DNA from: Metabacillus bambusae
GTDB taxonomy: Bacteria; Bacillota; Bacilli; Bacillales; Bacillaceae
Reading direction: 5' to 3'
NCBI RefSeq assembly: GCF_017497975.1
Contig: NZ_JAGDEL010000003.1
Coordinates: 1-64,000, forward strand
DNA: 64,000 nt
Shown: positions 18,089 to 27,230 of the stretch, piece by piece
Layout of the letters: each line of letters starts with the position of its first letter
Position numbering within the stretch: the first letter of the stretch is position 1
The notes under the pieces: model-generated
Database searches by the model: none
What the model saw: the letters and a program-made list of their open reading frames with translations, nothing else
Told to the model about the DNA's origin: nothing
Translations under genes and position numbers: made by a program

Positions 18089-19029
18089 TTGTTCTCCCTT
18101 TCTTTCATTTTCATCTCAGGGTTTAAATAGCGGTATGAGAGATCCACACATGCATTTACAATAAATACAATGATCCCCATAATAAGTATATATCCTTGTA
18201 TCAAAGGATAGTCTCTTTGTCGAATTGCATCTACGATTAGTTTTCCTACTCCTGGATAAGCAAAAAGAACTTCAATTACGACAACTCCCCCTATCAAACT
18301 TCCTAAGCTAACACCAAAAACAGTTATGACAGGAGGAATGCTGTGACGAAATGCGTGAAATAAAAAAATTCTTCCTTCAGATAGACCACGAGCACGTGCT
18401 GCTCTTATGAATTCTTGGCTATAGGAATCAAGCAAACTAGATCGCAGCAGACGAACGTAAACACTAGAAATCGCTAATCCTAGTGTGATAGATGGTAAAA
18501 ACAATGATATAAATCCATCCCTACCCATTGTCGGAAACCAGCTTAATCTAACCCCAAATAAATCGATAAAAATAAGTCCTAACCAAAAGCTTGGTATAGC
18601 TGCTCCAATTATCGATAGTATTCTACTTATTTTATCAATCCAACTATCTCGATAAAGGGCTGATAAAGAGCCCAATGGAATAGATACCAATAGCATTACA
18701 CATATTGCACCAACAGTTAATTCCAATGTCGCAGGAAGAGCAGTTAGAAGCATGCTCATCACCTGTTGACCAGTAACGAAGGATGTTCCAAAGTCAAGTT
18801 GAATGAAGTTTAAAAGCCAGAGCCCATATTGGACGAGCACTGGCTTATTAAACCCTAATTCTGTTCTAAGCGCTTCTACTTGTTCTTGACTAACTGAAAG
18901 CTCATCTACATTTAAAATCGTTAACACTGGATCTCCAGGTGCGAGTCTGATAAATAAAAAACTAACAAAAGTAATAAATAATAGAAAGAATAGAACTTCA
19001 AGAAATTTACAAATAAGAATTCGAACCAT
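18085..19029 (-). CDS. Second metal/peptide ABC importer, permease 1 (NikB/DppB-like)
   Basis: A 314-aa membrane permease. FIRLAPGDPVLTIL follows helix 1, as in DppB/NikB, and AARARGLSEGRIFLFHAFR is the EAA loop. The start abuts the stop of the binding-protein gene. Confidence 0.85.
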   Translation of the reverse strand: MVRILICKFLEVLFFLLFITFVSFLFIRLAPGDPVLTILNVDELSVSQEQVEALRTELGFNKPVLVQYGLWLLNFIQLDFGTSFVTGQQVMSMLLTALPATLELTVGAICVMLLVSIPLGSLSALYRDSWIDKISRILSIIGAAIPSFWLGLIFIDLFGVRLSWFPTMGRDGFISLFLPSITLGLAISSVYVRLLRSSLLDSYSQEFIRAARARGLSEGRIFLFHAFRHSIPPVITVFGVSLGSLIGGVVVIEVLFAYPGVGKLIVDAIRQRDYPLIQGYILIMGIIVFIVNACVDLSYRYLNPEMKMKERENN

Positions 19030-20606
19030 TATTTCACATCCAGTTCGTTCGTTATCATGTAGTATTCACTTTTGGTTGTCACCCAATTTACTACTTTATT
19101 TTTGTTATACGCAACAATTGTGGAAGGATGTAAAACAAAGGAGTTTATCATATTTTCATGTACATAATCCGCTGCCTGTTCAGCTAGAATAGCGCGGTCT
19201 TCTTGATTAACTGTCTGATTAAGCTTATCAATAATAGCCGTTAACTCCGGTTCATCAGCTTTACTAAAATTCAAAGCTCCGGTTGGATGATACGTTGCAT
19301 TTAAATAATACCCTGCATCTCCACGTGGTGCAGTTAAATTACTATAAGTGGCTAAATCCCAATCACGGTTAGACGCCATAAACTCTTCTGGTGTCTCAAT
19401 TTGTCTAATTTCAACATCAATGCCAATTTGCTTGGCATCTGATTGAAATACTTGTGCAATTAAAGGCAAGTCTGCTCTTGCAGGATATGTTAAGAGTGTA
19501 AATGTAAGAGGTTCTCCATTCTTTTGCATTTTTCCATCCTTCATTTTATACCCTGCTTTTTCCAAATACTTTATTGCCACATTTTCTCCTGAAGGCTGTG
19601 AATCATATGTTGGAGCAAATGGTAATGAAGGTAGGAAAGGTCCTACTGCAACCTCTGCATGATTGAGAAGGATTTTTTCAACAATTTCCTGCCTGTCAAT
19701 TAACGCATCTATAGCACGGCGAACATTAACATCCTGAATGCTTTTTCTTTGAAGGTTCATGGTAAATTGATGTACCCGAAACGTCGATGTTGACTCAACT
19801 TCAATAGCTTCGTCTTCTTGTAACATTTCTAGACTTTCAACCTCAGGTCGATAAACAATATCTACTTGTCCAGACTTTAACGCAAGAGTACGGGCATTAG
19901 CATCTTCATTGAAAGAGAATGTTACTTGATCAAGCTTAGAAGCCCCATCCCAATACTCATCAAAGCGTTCAAGTTCAAGCTTACTACCTGGGACAAATGA
20001 CGTAAGCTTAAACGGACCGGTGCCAATCGGTTGATTAACAATATCAGTCTCTGTTACATCAATAATAGCTACATTTGGATTCACTAACTCAGAAATAAAT
20101 TCTGGGAATTGTTCAGTGGTTTTAATTCGTAAAGTATAACCATCGGCATCTATACGTTCAATCTTCAATGCATTCTGAATGGCTACATTCTCTTTAACTG
20201 CTCGTTCTAAAGACATTTTGACAGCTTCTGCATCCATCACTTTACCATTCTGAAATTTAACATCTTCACGTAGCTTAATAATCCAATTTTGCCCATCTTC
20301 ACCTTCCCAGCTTTCTGCTAGCCACGGCTCAATACTTAATTTCTCTTCATCTAATCTTATCAGTGTCTCTGTTATCCCCGCTCTCAAAGGAACATAGCTA
20401 GAATCCACATGAGGATCAAGCGAATTAGTAGAAAAATTATATAAAAAATGAATATGTTTATCCTCTTCTTCTGTAACGGATGAATTATTCAAACATCCAC
20501 TTAATAACATTACACAGATAAACAATAACCCTAACTTTGTTAAATTTTTCTTTATGTATGGAGAAAGGCACGTACTATCTGTTTTATTTATTATTCTATT
20601 AATCAT
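19029..20606 (-). CDS. Second metal/peptide ABC importer, binding lipoprotein (NikA-like)
   Basis: A 525-aa SBP_bac_5 protein. A long N-terminal extension precedes the signal helix (LGLLFICVMLLSGC), with the lipobox Cys near residue 38. NFSTNSLDPHVDSS resembles the start of NikA-type nickel or metallophore binders. Two Zur-like sites lie directly upstream, so the natural cargo is probably a zinc-ligand complex rather than peptides. The ATG lacks a strong ribosome binding site, so a later start is possible. Confidence 0.82.
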   Translation of the reverse strand: MINRIINKTDSTCLSPYIKKNLTKLGLLFICVMLLSGCLNNSSVTEEEDKHIHFLYNFSTNSLDPHVDSSYVPLRAGITETLIRLDEEKLSIEPWLAESWEGEDGQNWIIKLREDVKFQNGKVMDAEAVKMSLERAVKENVAIQNALKIERIDADGYTLRIKTTEQFPEFISELVNPNVAIIDVTETDIVNQPIGTGPFKLTSFVPGSKLELERFDEYWDGASKLDQVTFSFNEDANARTLALKSGQVDIVYRPEVESLEMLQEDEAIEVESTSTFRVHQFTMNLQRKSIQDVNVRRAIDALIDRQEIVEKILLNHAEVAVGPFLPSLPFAPTYDSQPSGENVAIKYLEKAGYKMKDGKMQKNGEPLTFTLLTYPARADLPLIAQVFQSDAKQIGIDVEIRQIETPEEFMASNRDWDLATYSNLTAPRGDAGYYLNATYHPTGALNFSKADEPELTAIIDKLNQTVNQEDRAILAEQAADYVHENMINSFVLHPSTIVAYNKNKVVNWVTTKSEYYMITNELDVK

Positions 20607-20628
20607 TTATAATGGACCCCCATATCAA

Positions 20629-20645
20629 CTCGTAATAATTACGTT
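20629..20645 (-). promoter_or_regulatory. Zur box, proximal, upstream of second importer
   Basis: CTCGTAAT-A-ATTACGTT: a perfect 6-1-6 core (CGTAAT, ATTACG) with one change in each outer arm. It lies 23 nt before the start codon. Confidence 0.75.
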
Positions 20646-20653
20646 TTATATAT

Positions 20654-20670
20654 TATCGTAACGATTCCTA
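20654..20670 (-). promoter_or_regulatory. Zur box, distal, upstream of second importer
   Basis: ATCGTAAC-G-ATTCCTAT: seven and six of eight consensus positions. It is centred 25 bp from the proximal site, giving a tandem operator. Confidence 0.6.
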
Positions 20671-20811
20671 TTTATCAACTACTTTTTATCCTTTTATATG
20701 AAATAATAATCTGTTTTACGATCAAAGAATTCCCTGGAAAAGGAGAAATATAGATAAGAGTACGATAAATTAGAGGATCTTTTATTGAAATAATGAAATA
20801 GTTCAATATAC

Positions 20812-20847
20812 TAAAAAAAAGACGCGTTACTAAATAAACGCGTTCTT
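20812..20847 (-). terminator. Terminator of the isochorismatase-like gene
   Basis: On the minus strand AACGCGTTTA... pairs with AACGCGT and is followed by C and eight T residues. It lies about 70 nt after the stop of the gene at 20919. Confidence 0.75.
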
Positions 20848-20918
20848 TTCTTGAATGTGACAGAAGCTCCTTGAATAAAGAAACAAGTTAGTTATTTCAT
20901 CGTTAATAAGCTGCTAAT

Positions 20919-21563
20919 CTAGTTAGTCTGCTTGCTGAGATCTCTCTGAGCTCCCGTATAGCTTCCAATAAGATTTTGATAACCAGGAAGTTGGCTAGAA
21001 AGTAAAGCACCAAAACCTTCGACATCGTTGCGCCAATCACGTTGTAATTCGCAAGCAATGCTAAACCAGTTCATGAGTTGCACCCCACCATGGGCCATAC
21101 GCGATAATGCCGCATCTGCTACTTGTTTGCTAAATGTTCCAGAAGCATCAGTGGCAACAAATACTTCATAACCAGCGTTTATAGCGGAAAGTGCCGGGAA
21201 AGCAACGCAGACATCCGTAACTACTCCTGCAATGATAAGTTGTTTTTTTCCAGTTTCTTCGATTACTTTGACAAAATCTTCATTATCCCATGCGTTAATT
21301 TGTCCAGGCCGAGCTATTTTTGGCGCGTCAGGAAAGAGTTCAACCAATTCTTGCATTAGTGGTCCGTTAGGCCCGTTTTCAAAGCTTGTTGTTAAAATAA
21401 CCGGTAAATCAAAAAACTTAGCTGTTTTAGCAAGCGCCATAACATTGTTTTTAAATTCATCCACACCATAGTCACGCACAAGGCCGGAAATAAGGCCGGT
21501 TTGATGATCAACTAAAAGAACGGCAGCATCATCTTTATTAAGACGAGAATAGAAATCAGACAT
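20919..21563 (-). CDS. Isochorismatase-family hydrolase (YcaC-like)
   Basis: 214 aa of the cysteine hydrolase fold. Asp19 (LLVDHQTG) and Cys119 (GVVTDVCV) are the expected catalytic residues, with the usual cis-peptide run before the Cys. RPGQINAWDN and the C-terminus resemble E. coli YcaC, whose substrate is unsettled. Single gene with its own terminator. Confidence 0.85.
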   Translation of the reverse strand: MSDFYSRLNKDDAAVLLVDHQTGLISGLVRDYGVDEFKNNVMALAKTAKFFDLPVILTTSFENGPNGPLMQELVELFPDAPKIARPGQINAWDNEDFVKVIEETGKKQLIIAGVVTDVCVAFPALSAINAGYEVFVATDASGTFSKQVADAALSRMAHGGVQLMNWFSIACELQRDWRNDVEGFGALLSSQLPGYQNLIGSYTGAQRDLSKQTN

Positions 21564-21726
21564 TTTATTGTCCTCCTTTAATTAAAGTAATCGAAGAAGA
21601 TTAATAGATTGGAAAATGTATCTTACACGCCTTTGTTTGTTCCAATTTAACTGAACTGATTGCTGGTATTCGTTTTCTATAAACTAATTGTGTGTCAAAA
21701 GTATATATATCCTTGGTCTCCTGCAC

Positions 21727-22287
21727 TTAATCTAGAGCTGGAGTGTGATCAATCCAATGAATAAATTGGTGTAAATATTGTTGAAGATAACGTTTTGTTT
21801 GTTCGTCCGTAAGCACTTTCTGATCAGAATCAATCTTTTTATGTACTTGGGAAATCAGTACTTTTTGAAATGGAAGAACATGAACCTGCATGGCTTCTAG
21901 TATTTGTCTGATTTGCATTTGAGCAAAAGCAGTACCTAATCCACCAGGAGTTGCTCCAATAAGGCCCACCGGTTTTCTGCTAAGAACAGAGGAATCCCGA
22001 GGTCTTGATGCCCAGTCCAATGCATTTTTTAATACGCCTGGAATTCCGGAATTGTATTCTGGACTTACAATAATGATACCGTCTACGTCCTGAACAGCTG
22101 ATTTAAAGGATGTCACTGTTTCTGGAATGCCACTTATTTCTAAGTCTTCGTTGTACAAAGGAAGATCATTAATTTCGATCCAGTGAAATTGATGGGAATC
22201 ATCCAAATCTGTAAATGATTTGGCAATGATTCGATTATAAGAATCTTTTCGTAAACTACCACAAATAAGACCGATGGTTTTGGTCAT
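21727..22287 (-). CDS. NADPH-dependent FMN reductase / azoreductase-like
   Basis: A 186-aa flavodoxin-like oxidoreductase. LICGSLRKDSYNR is the phosphate loop for FMN, and VSPEYNSGIPGVLKNALDW is the family's most conserved segment. It should reduce FMN, quinones or azo dyes; the true substrate is unknown. Confidence 0.88.
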   Translation of the reverse strand: MTKTIGLICGSLRKDSYNRIIAKSFTDLDDSHQFHWIEINDLPLYNEDLEISGIPETVTSFKSAVQDVDGIIIVSPEYNSGIPGVLKNALDWASRPRDSSVLSRKPVGLIGATPGGLGTAFAQMQIRQILEAMQVHVLPFQKVLISQVHKKIDSDQKVLTDEQTKRYLQQYLHQFIHWIDHTPALD

Positions 22288-22661
22288 ACAACTCCTCCTC
22301 GTTTGAAATCAACTCGATGGTACCATAATATACCAATTGCAAAAAGTGACGTTATACCTAATTACACTGCAGTCTAGAAACCAGTCAAAATTTTTTTATG
22401 TTTGTTTTGACTAAACTTATTACCCATTATTTTAATGAAGGAATTATTTCAAAAAAGGTAGAATATTTTCGGGGGTTCTATGTTTGCTAAAATATTGCTT
22501 AACATACTAACTTGGTTAAATGTATTTCATCAAAATATTTATGGATTCTAAAAGAATGATCATAATTACTTTTAATCATTGACCGATAAGGTTTTTCTCT
22601 TCCAATTTCTAGATACTTCTAGCATACTATAAACAATAAGGGATTCGGAGGGAGTATAGGA
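22288..22661. other. Intergenic region between divergent genes
   Basis: Holds the promoters for the FMN reductase and the LtrA gene. No coding segment or strong dyad was seen. Confidence 0.4.
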
Positions 22662-23804
22662 ATGGAAGAAAAGAAAGTTACATGGTTAGAGCTCTTTTAT
22701 GATTTGTTATTTGTAGCGGCTGTTGCGGCCGCAACTCATGTTTTACTTCATGTTGAAGATGGGTATATCCATGCAGAGTATTTAATAAAGTTTGTCTTAA
22801 TTTTTATTCCAATCTGGTGGGCATGGGTTGGGCAAACCATGTTTGTTAACAGGTTTGGACAAGATTTATTTCATCAACGAATATTTTTGATCCTGCAAAT
22901 GTTTTTTGTGCTCATTATGACATCAAGCTTATCAGTTGATTTTGATCCTTATTATCTATCTTTTTTAATTGGCTATATTGGCTTAAGAGCAGTGACTGCG
23001 ATCCAATATCTTATTGTCCAGCGTATTGAAAAGGGAACTCGAAAAAAAGCAGCACTCTTTTTAGGAAGGTATTTTTGGATAGGAATCATTATTTCATTAT
23101 TCTCCGTCTTTTTTGATTCTTGGATTCGATATGCTGTGTTATATGCTGGCATCATTATCGATGTTATTATTCCAATATTAGGCCGAAAGTATTTAGTAAA
23201 GGTGCCCACAAATACAGCGCATTTATTAGAGCGATTTGGTCTATTTTCTATTATTCTCTTTGGAGAAGCACTTATCAGCACCCTTGCGGTCATTCAACCT
23301 AATCAAGGAAACTGGAATTCAATAGCTTTTTCGGTCATTTCATTTATCCTCATTATATCGATGTGGTGGCAGTATTTCGATAATGTGGATAAGAAAGTGG
23401 ACAAATCGGTTCAAACAGCTGGCCAAACCATTATTTACGGCCATCTTTTTATTTTAATGTCCTTGAGCATGATTGCAGCATCCATTAGACTATTGTACTT
23501 ACATGAGGTCCATTACTCATTTATCCTTTATTTTGCTTTTGGTTCTGTATTGCTCTATTTCCTGTCATCTACCTTTGTTTTTCATCAATATAGACACGAG
23601 CACCACCGATTGAAAATATATCATTTAGGGTTATTCTTAGGAATTTTAGCAGTCTTTTTTATTATTAATTTAATTGTAGTAGTCCCAAATATTGTGATAA
23701 TAGGAGAATTAACCTTATTTTTTATTATCTTTACCAAATTAACAACCACAAATAAAAAGCGACTGATGACTAATGAGATTCATCCAAGTGCAAAGGATGT
23801 TTAA
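22662..23804 (+). CDS. Low-temperature requirement A (LtrA) family membrane protein
   Basis: A 380-aa integral membrane protein with about 10-12 helices. The family signature WLELFYDLLFVAAV is at the N-terminus and ERFGLFSIILFGEAL lies mid-protein. Listeria LtrA is needed for growth in the cold; the molecular role is not known. Strong GGAGGGAG site before the ATG and a terminator after the stop. Confidence 0.88.
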   Translation: MEEKKVTWLELFYDLLFVAAVAAATHVLLHVEDGYIHAEYLIKFVLIFIPIWWAWVGQTMFVNRFGQDLFHQRIFLILQMFFVLIMTSSLSVDFDPYYLSFLIGYIGLRAVTAIQYLIVQRIEKGTRKKAALFLGRYFWIGIIISLFSVFFDSWIRYAVLYAGIIIDVIIPILGRKYLVKVPTNTAHLLERFGLFSIILFGEALISTLAVIQPNQGNWNSIAFSVISFILIISMWWQYFDNVDKKVDKSVQTAGQTIIYGHLFILMSLSMIAASIRLLYLHEVHYSFILYFAFGSVLLYFLSSTFVFHQYRHEHHRLKIYHLGLFLGILAVFFIINLIVVVPNIVIIGELTLFFIIFTKLTTTNKKRLMTNEIHPSAKDV

Positions 23805-23860
23805 TATTATGTTAATATTATTTATTTTACATTATTCTTAAAAGTAAGGACAAAACATCA

Positions 23861-23893
23861 AAAACCAGTATCCAACTAAGGATACTGGTTTTT
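23861..23893 (+). terminator. Intrinsic terminator after the LtrA gene
   Basis: AAAACCAGTATCC and GGATACTGGTTTT form a 13-bp stem with a 6-nt loop followed by T residues. Confidence 0.9.
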
Positions 23894-24113
23894 CTCACAA
23901 TAGAAATTGGTATGTTAAGTTCCTATTTTATTAGGTTACATGAATATTTTCATAATACCCTTTTTTTATTCGATACAGTGAAATATCCACCTCAAGAATA
24001 CTATGCAGTGAGGTACATACTTAAAACAATCCCTATTATACATTCTTAAAGCAGCATTTATATTTGAATCTCTTTTTTTTTTTCATTTTAGTAACTTCTT
24101 CTGCACTTAAGGG

Positions 24114-24532
24114 TTACCATGTATTTAAAAACCTTCTTACACTGGAGAAAATATTTTCTTTTTCAGTTATGACCTTAAACCCATTTATAACAACATTCCT
24201 TGTTCCCTCATCTAATGGTTCATTTACCCATTGGTCTGTTACAACCCCATACTCAACCTCTAACCCATTTTCGTAGAAAATTCTTAGGGATGTTAAAATT
24301 CCCCATTCTTCAAAAGTAAAACTCTTAATATCACCGCAATTAAAATTGCTTTTAATAATCTTAAAGTAAGTTTTTTATTTGTAGATATGATCGTTAAATC
24401 AACATCAGAATTTGAATGGAAATCACCTCTTGCAAATGAACCAACAACTGCAACACCTTTTATATGACTTTGTTGTTCTGACCATTCCTTAAATTTTGTT
24501 AAGAGTACGTCTGTCTTCTTTTTAATTTCCAA
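24114..24532 (-). pseudogene. Frameshifted nucleotidyltransferase (NTP_transf_2)
   Basis: The minus strand encodes a nucleotidyltransferase with GSFARGDFHSNSDVDL, the GS...DxD active site. The true start is probably the TTG at 24532, eight nt after AGGAGG. The frame ends early, but after one extra base in the A6 run at 24371-24376 it continues as TYFKIIKSNFNCGDIKSF and then EEWGILTSLRIFYENGLEVE to a stop at 24116. One lost A explains it: either recent inactivation or an assembly error. Confidence 0.8.
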
Positions 24533-24880
24533 AGGTAATACCTCCTTTAAGTTCGGTTTCGTTTGGAAGTCGAAGTCTACAACAAAATCTTCCTTCGGAT
24601 AAAAGATCGCTGACACAGCGTCTTCACTCGGTCTGAAACGCTCGCCCATATTGTTTAGGCAAAACCTTTATCAATTTGTCTGCTGAATAATCTTTAAATA
24701 TTGAGATCTTAATTCAAATAACCCCTTTCAATTTGCTCTTAGCATTAACTGTGCTCTTACGAACTTTTTTAGTTCATTTACCTAAAATCAGGCTCGTTTT
24801 ATAGGTATAAGTCCATTTAATTTCATTTATAGAACATATAGTGTTGATGTATAGGAAATTTATTAAAAGGAGAGATTTTA

Positions 24881-25090
24881 TTGAATTACTATTACCAACC
24901 CCAAATAAATCCTAACGAACTACAACAGCGTTTTGGACAGCCCGATGGACAGACCTATGGACAGCCGCCTTACTATCCCCCCCGACCTCGCCCTAGACCT
25001 CGACCTCGCTGTCGTTGGGTTCGTGAATGTAGATGGGTTCGCCGTTGTAGAGATGACTACTCCCCATATGATTATGATTACGACTACTAA
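24881..25090 (+). CDS. Small Pro/Tyr/Arg-rich protein (spore-coat-like composition)
   Basis: 69 aa from a TTG with AAAGGAGAG upstream. The composition is striking: an N-terminal Gln/Tyr-rich part, a PRPRPRPRPR tract, then CRWVRECRWVRRCR and a DYSPYDYDYDY tail. Such low-complexity Tyr-rich proteins are common in Bacillus spore coats, but no family is recognised. A strong terminator follows. Confidence 0.65.
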   Translation: MNYYYQPQINPNELQQRFGQPDGQTYGQPPYYPPRPRPRPRPRCRWVRECRWVRRCRDDYSPYDYDYDY

Positions 25091-25110
25091 TAAGCAGGGA
25101 CCGTTAAATA

Positions 25111-25141
25111 AAAGAGTTGGAGATTCTCTCTCCAACTCTTT
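25111..25141 (+). terminator. Intrinsic terminator after the small Pro/Tyr-rich gene
   Basis: AAAGAGTTGGAGA pairs with TCTCCAACTCTTT around a short loop. Confidence 0.85.
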
Positions 25142-25350
25142 AGTCTTTATACTTTTATATGTTCATTTTCACCTGATCTACATCGTTAGCACAATAACTT
25201 AAATTAAAAAAGTAAACTAGAAAAGAATCCAGAATAACGAAAAGGTTATTGTTAAAAACTTGTTCCGATAATGAAGTCTAATTATCGGAAGCATAACGAA
25301 GACAAAAAACATAGATCAACCAAACTTCCCCCATTACGGTATGTTACTAA

Positions 25351-25410
25351 CTTCAACAAGAATAGGCGTTAACTCTTCTTAGATCAACGCACTCCGGTAA
25401 GTTGAAAAGA
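25351..25410 (+). repeat. Array repeat copy (variant form) next to the GNAT stop
   Basis: Contains GATCAACGCACTCCGGTAAG, a diverged form of the array motif GCACCCGTTAG. This and the GNAT 3' end are duplicated at 30858-30957 (91 of 100 positions equal by eye). Confidence 0.6.
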
Positions 25411-25422
25411 ATAATGAATATA

Positions 25423-25875
25423 TCAATAAGTTGTAATACTTTTAGAGAATAAAATACAATCTTGTCCCAAACCTGCGTAATCGGTACTTAAGGACACAGA
25501 AAAACCCATTGATATATGGAATGAAATAGAGCCTTCGTTTACTGGAGAAGTAATGCACCGAACAGTGTTACACCCTAAGCCAATAACCTTAGTAAAAAAC
25601 AATTCATAAAGTTCTCTTGCTAAACCGTTCTTCCTATCTTTGGGATTAACACCCACGAAGTGTATATAGGCTTCATTTAAATGCGTCTGTGATACAAATC
25701 CTATTAAAAAAGCAGATAAAACTTCATTTTCGTCTTCAACTATGAAACTTGTTGGTTGAAAATGTTCGAAAAACAGTCGAGGCAACAAATGTGTCATCTG
25801 TCGTCCACCCCACCAATCATTCAAAACATTAATTACTTTATAATAATCTTCTTCTTTAATATTTCGAGTTATCAT
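25423..25875 (-). CDS. GNAT family N-acetyltransferase
   Basis: 150 aa. FVGVNPKDRKNGLARELYELFF carries the acetyl-CoA loop (degenerate R/Q-x-x-G-x-G/A) and ISFHISMGF is the C-terminal strand. Substrate unknown. Its last ten codons recur as a relic at 30928-30957, pointing to a lost paralogue. Confidence 0.85.
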   Translation of the reverse strand: MITRNIKEEDYYKVINVLNDWWGGRQMTHLLPRLFFEHFQPTSFIVEDENEVLSAFLIGFVSQTHLNEAYIHFVGVNPKDRKNGLARELYELFFTKVIGLGCNTVRCITSPVNEGSISFHISMGFSVSLSTDYAGLGQDCILFSKSITTY

Positions 25876-25929
25876 ATGGTCCTCCTAAATTGAATAAATT
25901 AACAAAATCATAACTTATACTTTTTATTA

Positions 25930-25965
25930 CACTAACCTGCTCAGTTAGTTGAGCAAGAAAGCACT
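25930..25965 (+). repeat. Array repeat copy, left half only
   Basis: ACTAACCTGCTCAGTTAGT is the palindromic core of the array repeat, followed by GAGCAAGAAAGCAC. No right half was recognised. Confidence 0.7.
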
Positions 25966-25999
25966 TATTTATTTCTTAATAAGTCAGGTATTCGGGTCA

Positions 26000-26143
26000 T
26001 TACTTTTTCTTGTTCGCGGATAAAATCATATTATTCATAAAGTGTATGTGCATCTTTAGTACCCAAGTAGCCAAATCAAGAATGTCTTTTTGGCTATCCA
26101 AATTTTGATCAAATGTAGAAACACGCATATAGCCAAACTTCAT
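26000..26143 (-). pseudogene. N-terminal relic of a serine recombinase (resolvase)
   Basis: 47 codons opening MKFGYMRVSTFDQNLDSQKD, the unmistakable start of Tn3-type resolvases and invertases, with the nucleophilic Ser in RVST. The match is lost after about residue 21 and the frame closes. Other short fragments in shifted frame (REQEKVMTRIPDLLRNK) follow. It is a remnant of a mobile element at the left border of the repeat array. Confidence 0.75.
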
Positions 26144-26447
26144 GTTCATCCTCTTCTGTACCAAACATTGTATCAAAAACCATTTATGATAAATATTGTT
26201 ACAAATAATATTGTTATGGATTTTTGTTACACTTATTACGAGTTAGCTAGAATAAAAGTTAATCATTACTATTAGTAACAAAAAAGCTACCTTTCTAAAA
26301 GTATAATGTTAATGACATTTATGACCAAGAATGTATATTTATAATTATTATGATTTTCTTTATACATCCTCCACATTAGGGCCATTTAGTTGAAGAAGAA
26401 ATGGCATAAAATCATTTAGGTGAGTAAAGTTAAATAGATAAAATTAA
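26144..26447. other. Intergenic stretch, no gene seen
   Basis: AT-rich with stops in all frames. Nothing recognisable apart from the terminator that follows. Confidence 0.4.
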
Positions 26448-26489
26448 AGAGAACGCACATTTTAGACATATCTAAAATATACGTTCTCT
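26448..26489 (-). terminator. Terminator of the toxin-immunity operon
   Basis: A long stem, AGAGAACG with CGTTCTCT and ATTTTAGA with TCTAAAAT around a CATA loop, followed on the minus strand by TTTAATTTTATC. It lies about 60 nt after the immunity gene stop. Confidence 0.75.
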
Positions 26490-26549
26490 AATTGACATGT
26501 TCTTGAACTAAACTGCCCCTTTACCTAATAAAAAGGATCGCAGCAGAAA

Positions 26550-27164
26550 TCATTTCAGCAACTCCTTCCCAATCTCATACCAGTCCCACAAAGAAACCTC
26601 TGCTCCAGTATAATAATGCAGGCTTTTTTCTCTTTTGATGTCTTCTATTACATCGTCCATTGCGGCTTCGATTCTTGCTTGATCATCATAGAGAATTCCT
26701 TGTGAAAAACCAAGGGAGATCGGAACCCATTCCTTTACCCGCTTTCCAAAATAGATCGACTTCTCATAGTCTTGAAGGAAGAAATGGCAATAACTGAGAT
26801 TGGTTAACAAACCTTCACTTTGTTCTTTGTCCCCAACATAATGAAACAGGTCCTCCAGCAGGTTCGAGAGTTCTCCATATTGTTGCAGACTTAGTTCCTT
26901 TTCCCCTGCCAGGCGGTAATAATTGGCTTGAACGAGTTTTAAACGGGTGTATTCTTTTTGGTTCTTCTTTTCAAAAACAGCCATTGGTTTTTCAATAAGC
27001 TTCGCTGCCTCTATAAAATATTCTGCGGCTTTTTCGTTTTCATCAAAATAAGATAAGCATCTGGCATATGCCTCATAATCAGACCACGACTTTAAGCCAA
27101 TTGAATCGAGAAATTCAACCTTTTGACGCAGCTTATTTGTATCTACTTTTATTTCTTTGGTCAT
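26550..27164 (-). CDS. TPR-like helical protein, probable immunity protein
   Basis: 204 aa, all helical by eye, with TPR-like repeats (YARCLSYFDENEKAAEYFIEA, NLSYCHFFLQDYEKSIYFGK). No catalytic motif. It starts 66 nt after the stop of the large secreted nuclease-type protein and shares its terminator, the usual arrangement for the immunity gene of a polymorphic toxin. Its acidic character fits a DNA-mimic or nuclease-blocking role, but that is inference. Confidence 0.6.
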   Translation of the reverse strand: MTKEIKVDTNKLRQKVEFLDSIGLKSWSDYEAYARCLSYFDENEKAAEYFIEAAKLIEKPMAVFEKKNQKEYTRLKLVQANYYRLAGEKELSLQQYGELSNLLEDLFHYVGDKEQSEGLLTNLSYCHFFLQDYEKSIYFGKRVKEWVPISLGFSQGILYDDQARIEAAMDDVIEDIKREKSLHYYTGAEVSLWDWYEIGKELLK

Positions 27165-27230
27165 GTATGATCACCTCACAAACGCAGGAAAAGAAGGAGC
27201 TTCTCCTTCCCTTCCTGCTGGAATCTTCGT

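Noticed and set aside
15686-20606. Plain oligopeptide (Opp) transporter
   Set aside because: Tandem Zur-like sites upstream and NikA-like features of the binding protein make a metal-ligand role more likely; peptide uptake is not excluded.
24533-24649. Longer N-terminus of the nucleotidyltransferase from the ATG at 24649
   Set aside because: No ribosome binding site there, while AGGAGG lies eight nt before the TTG at 24532.
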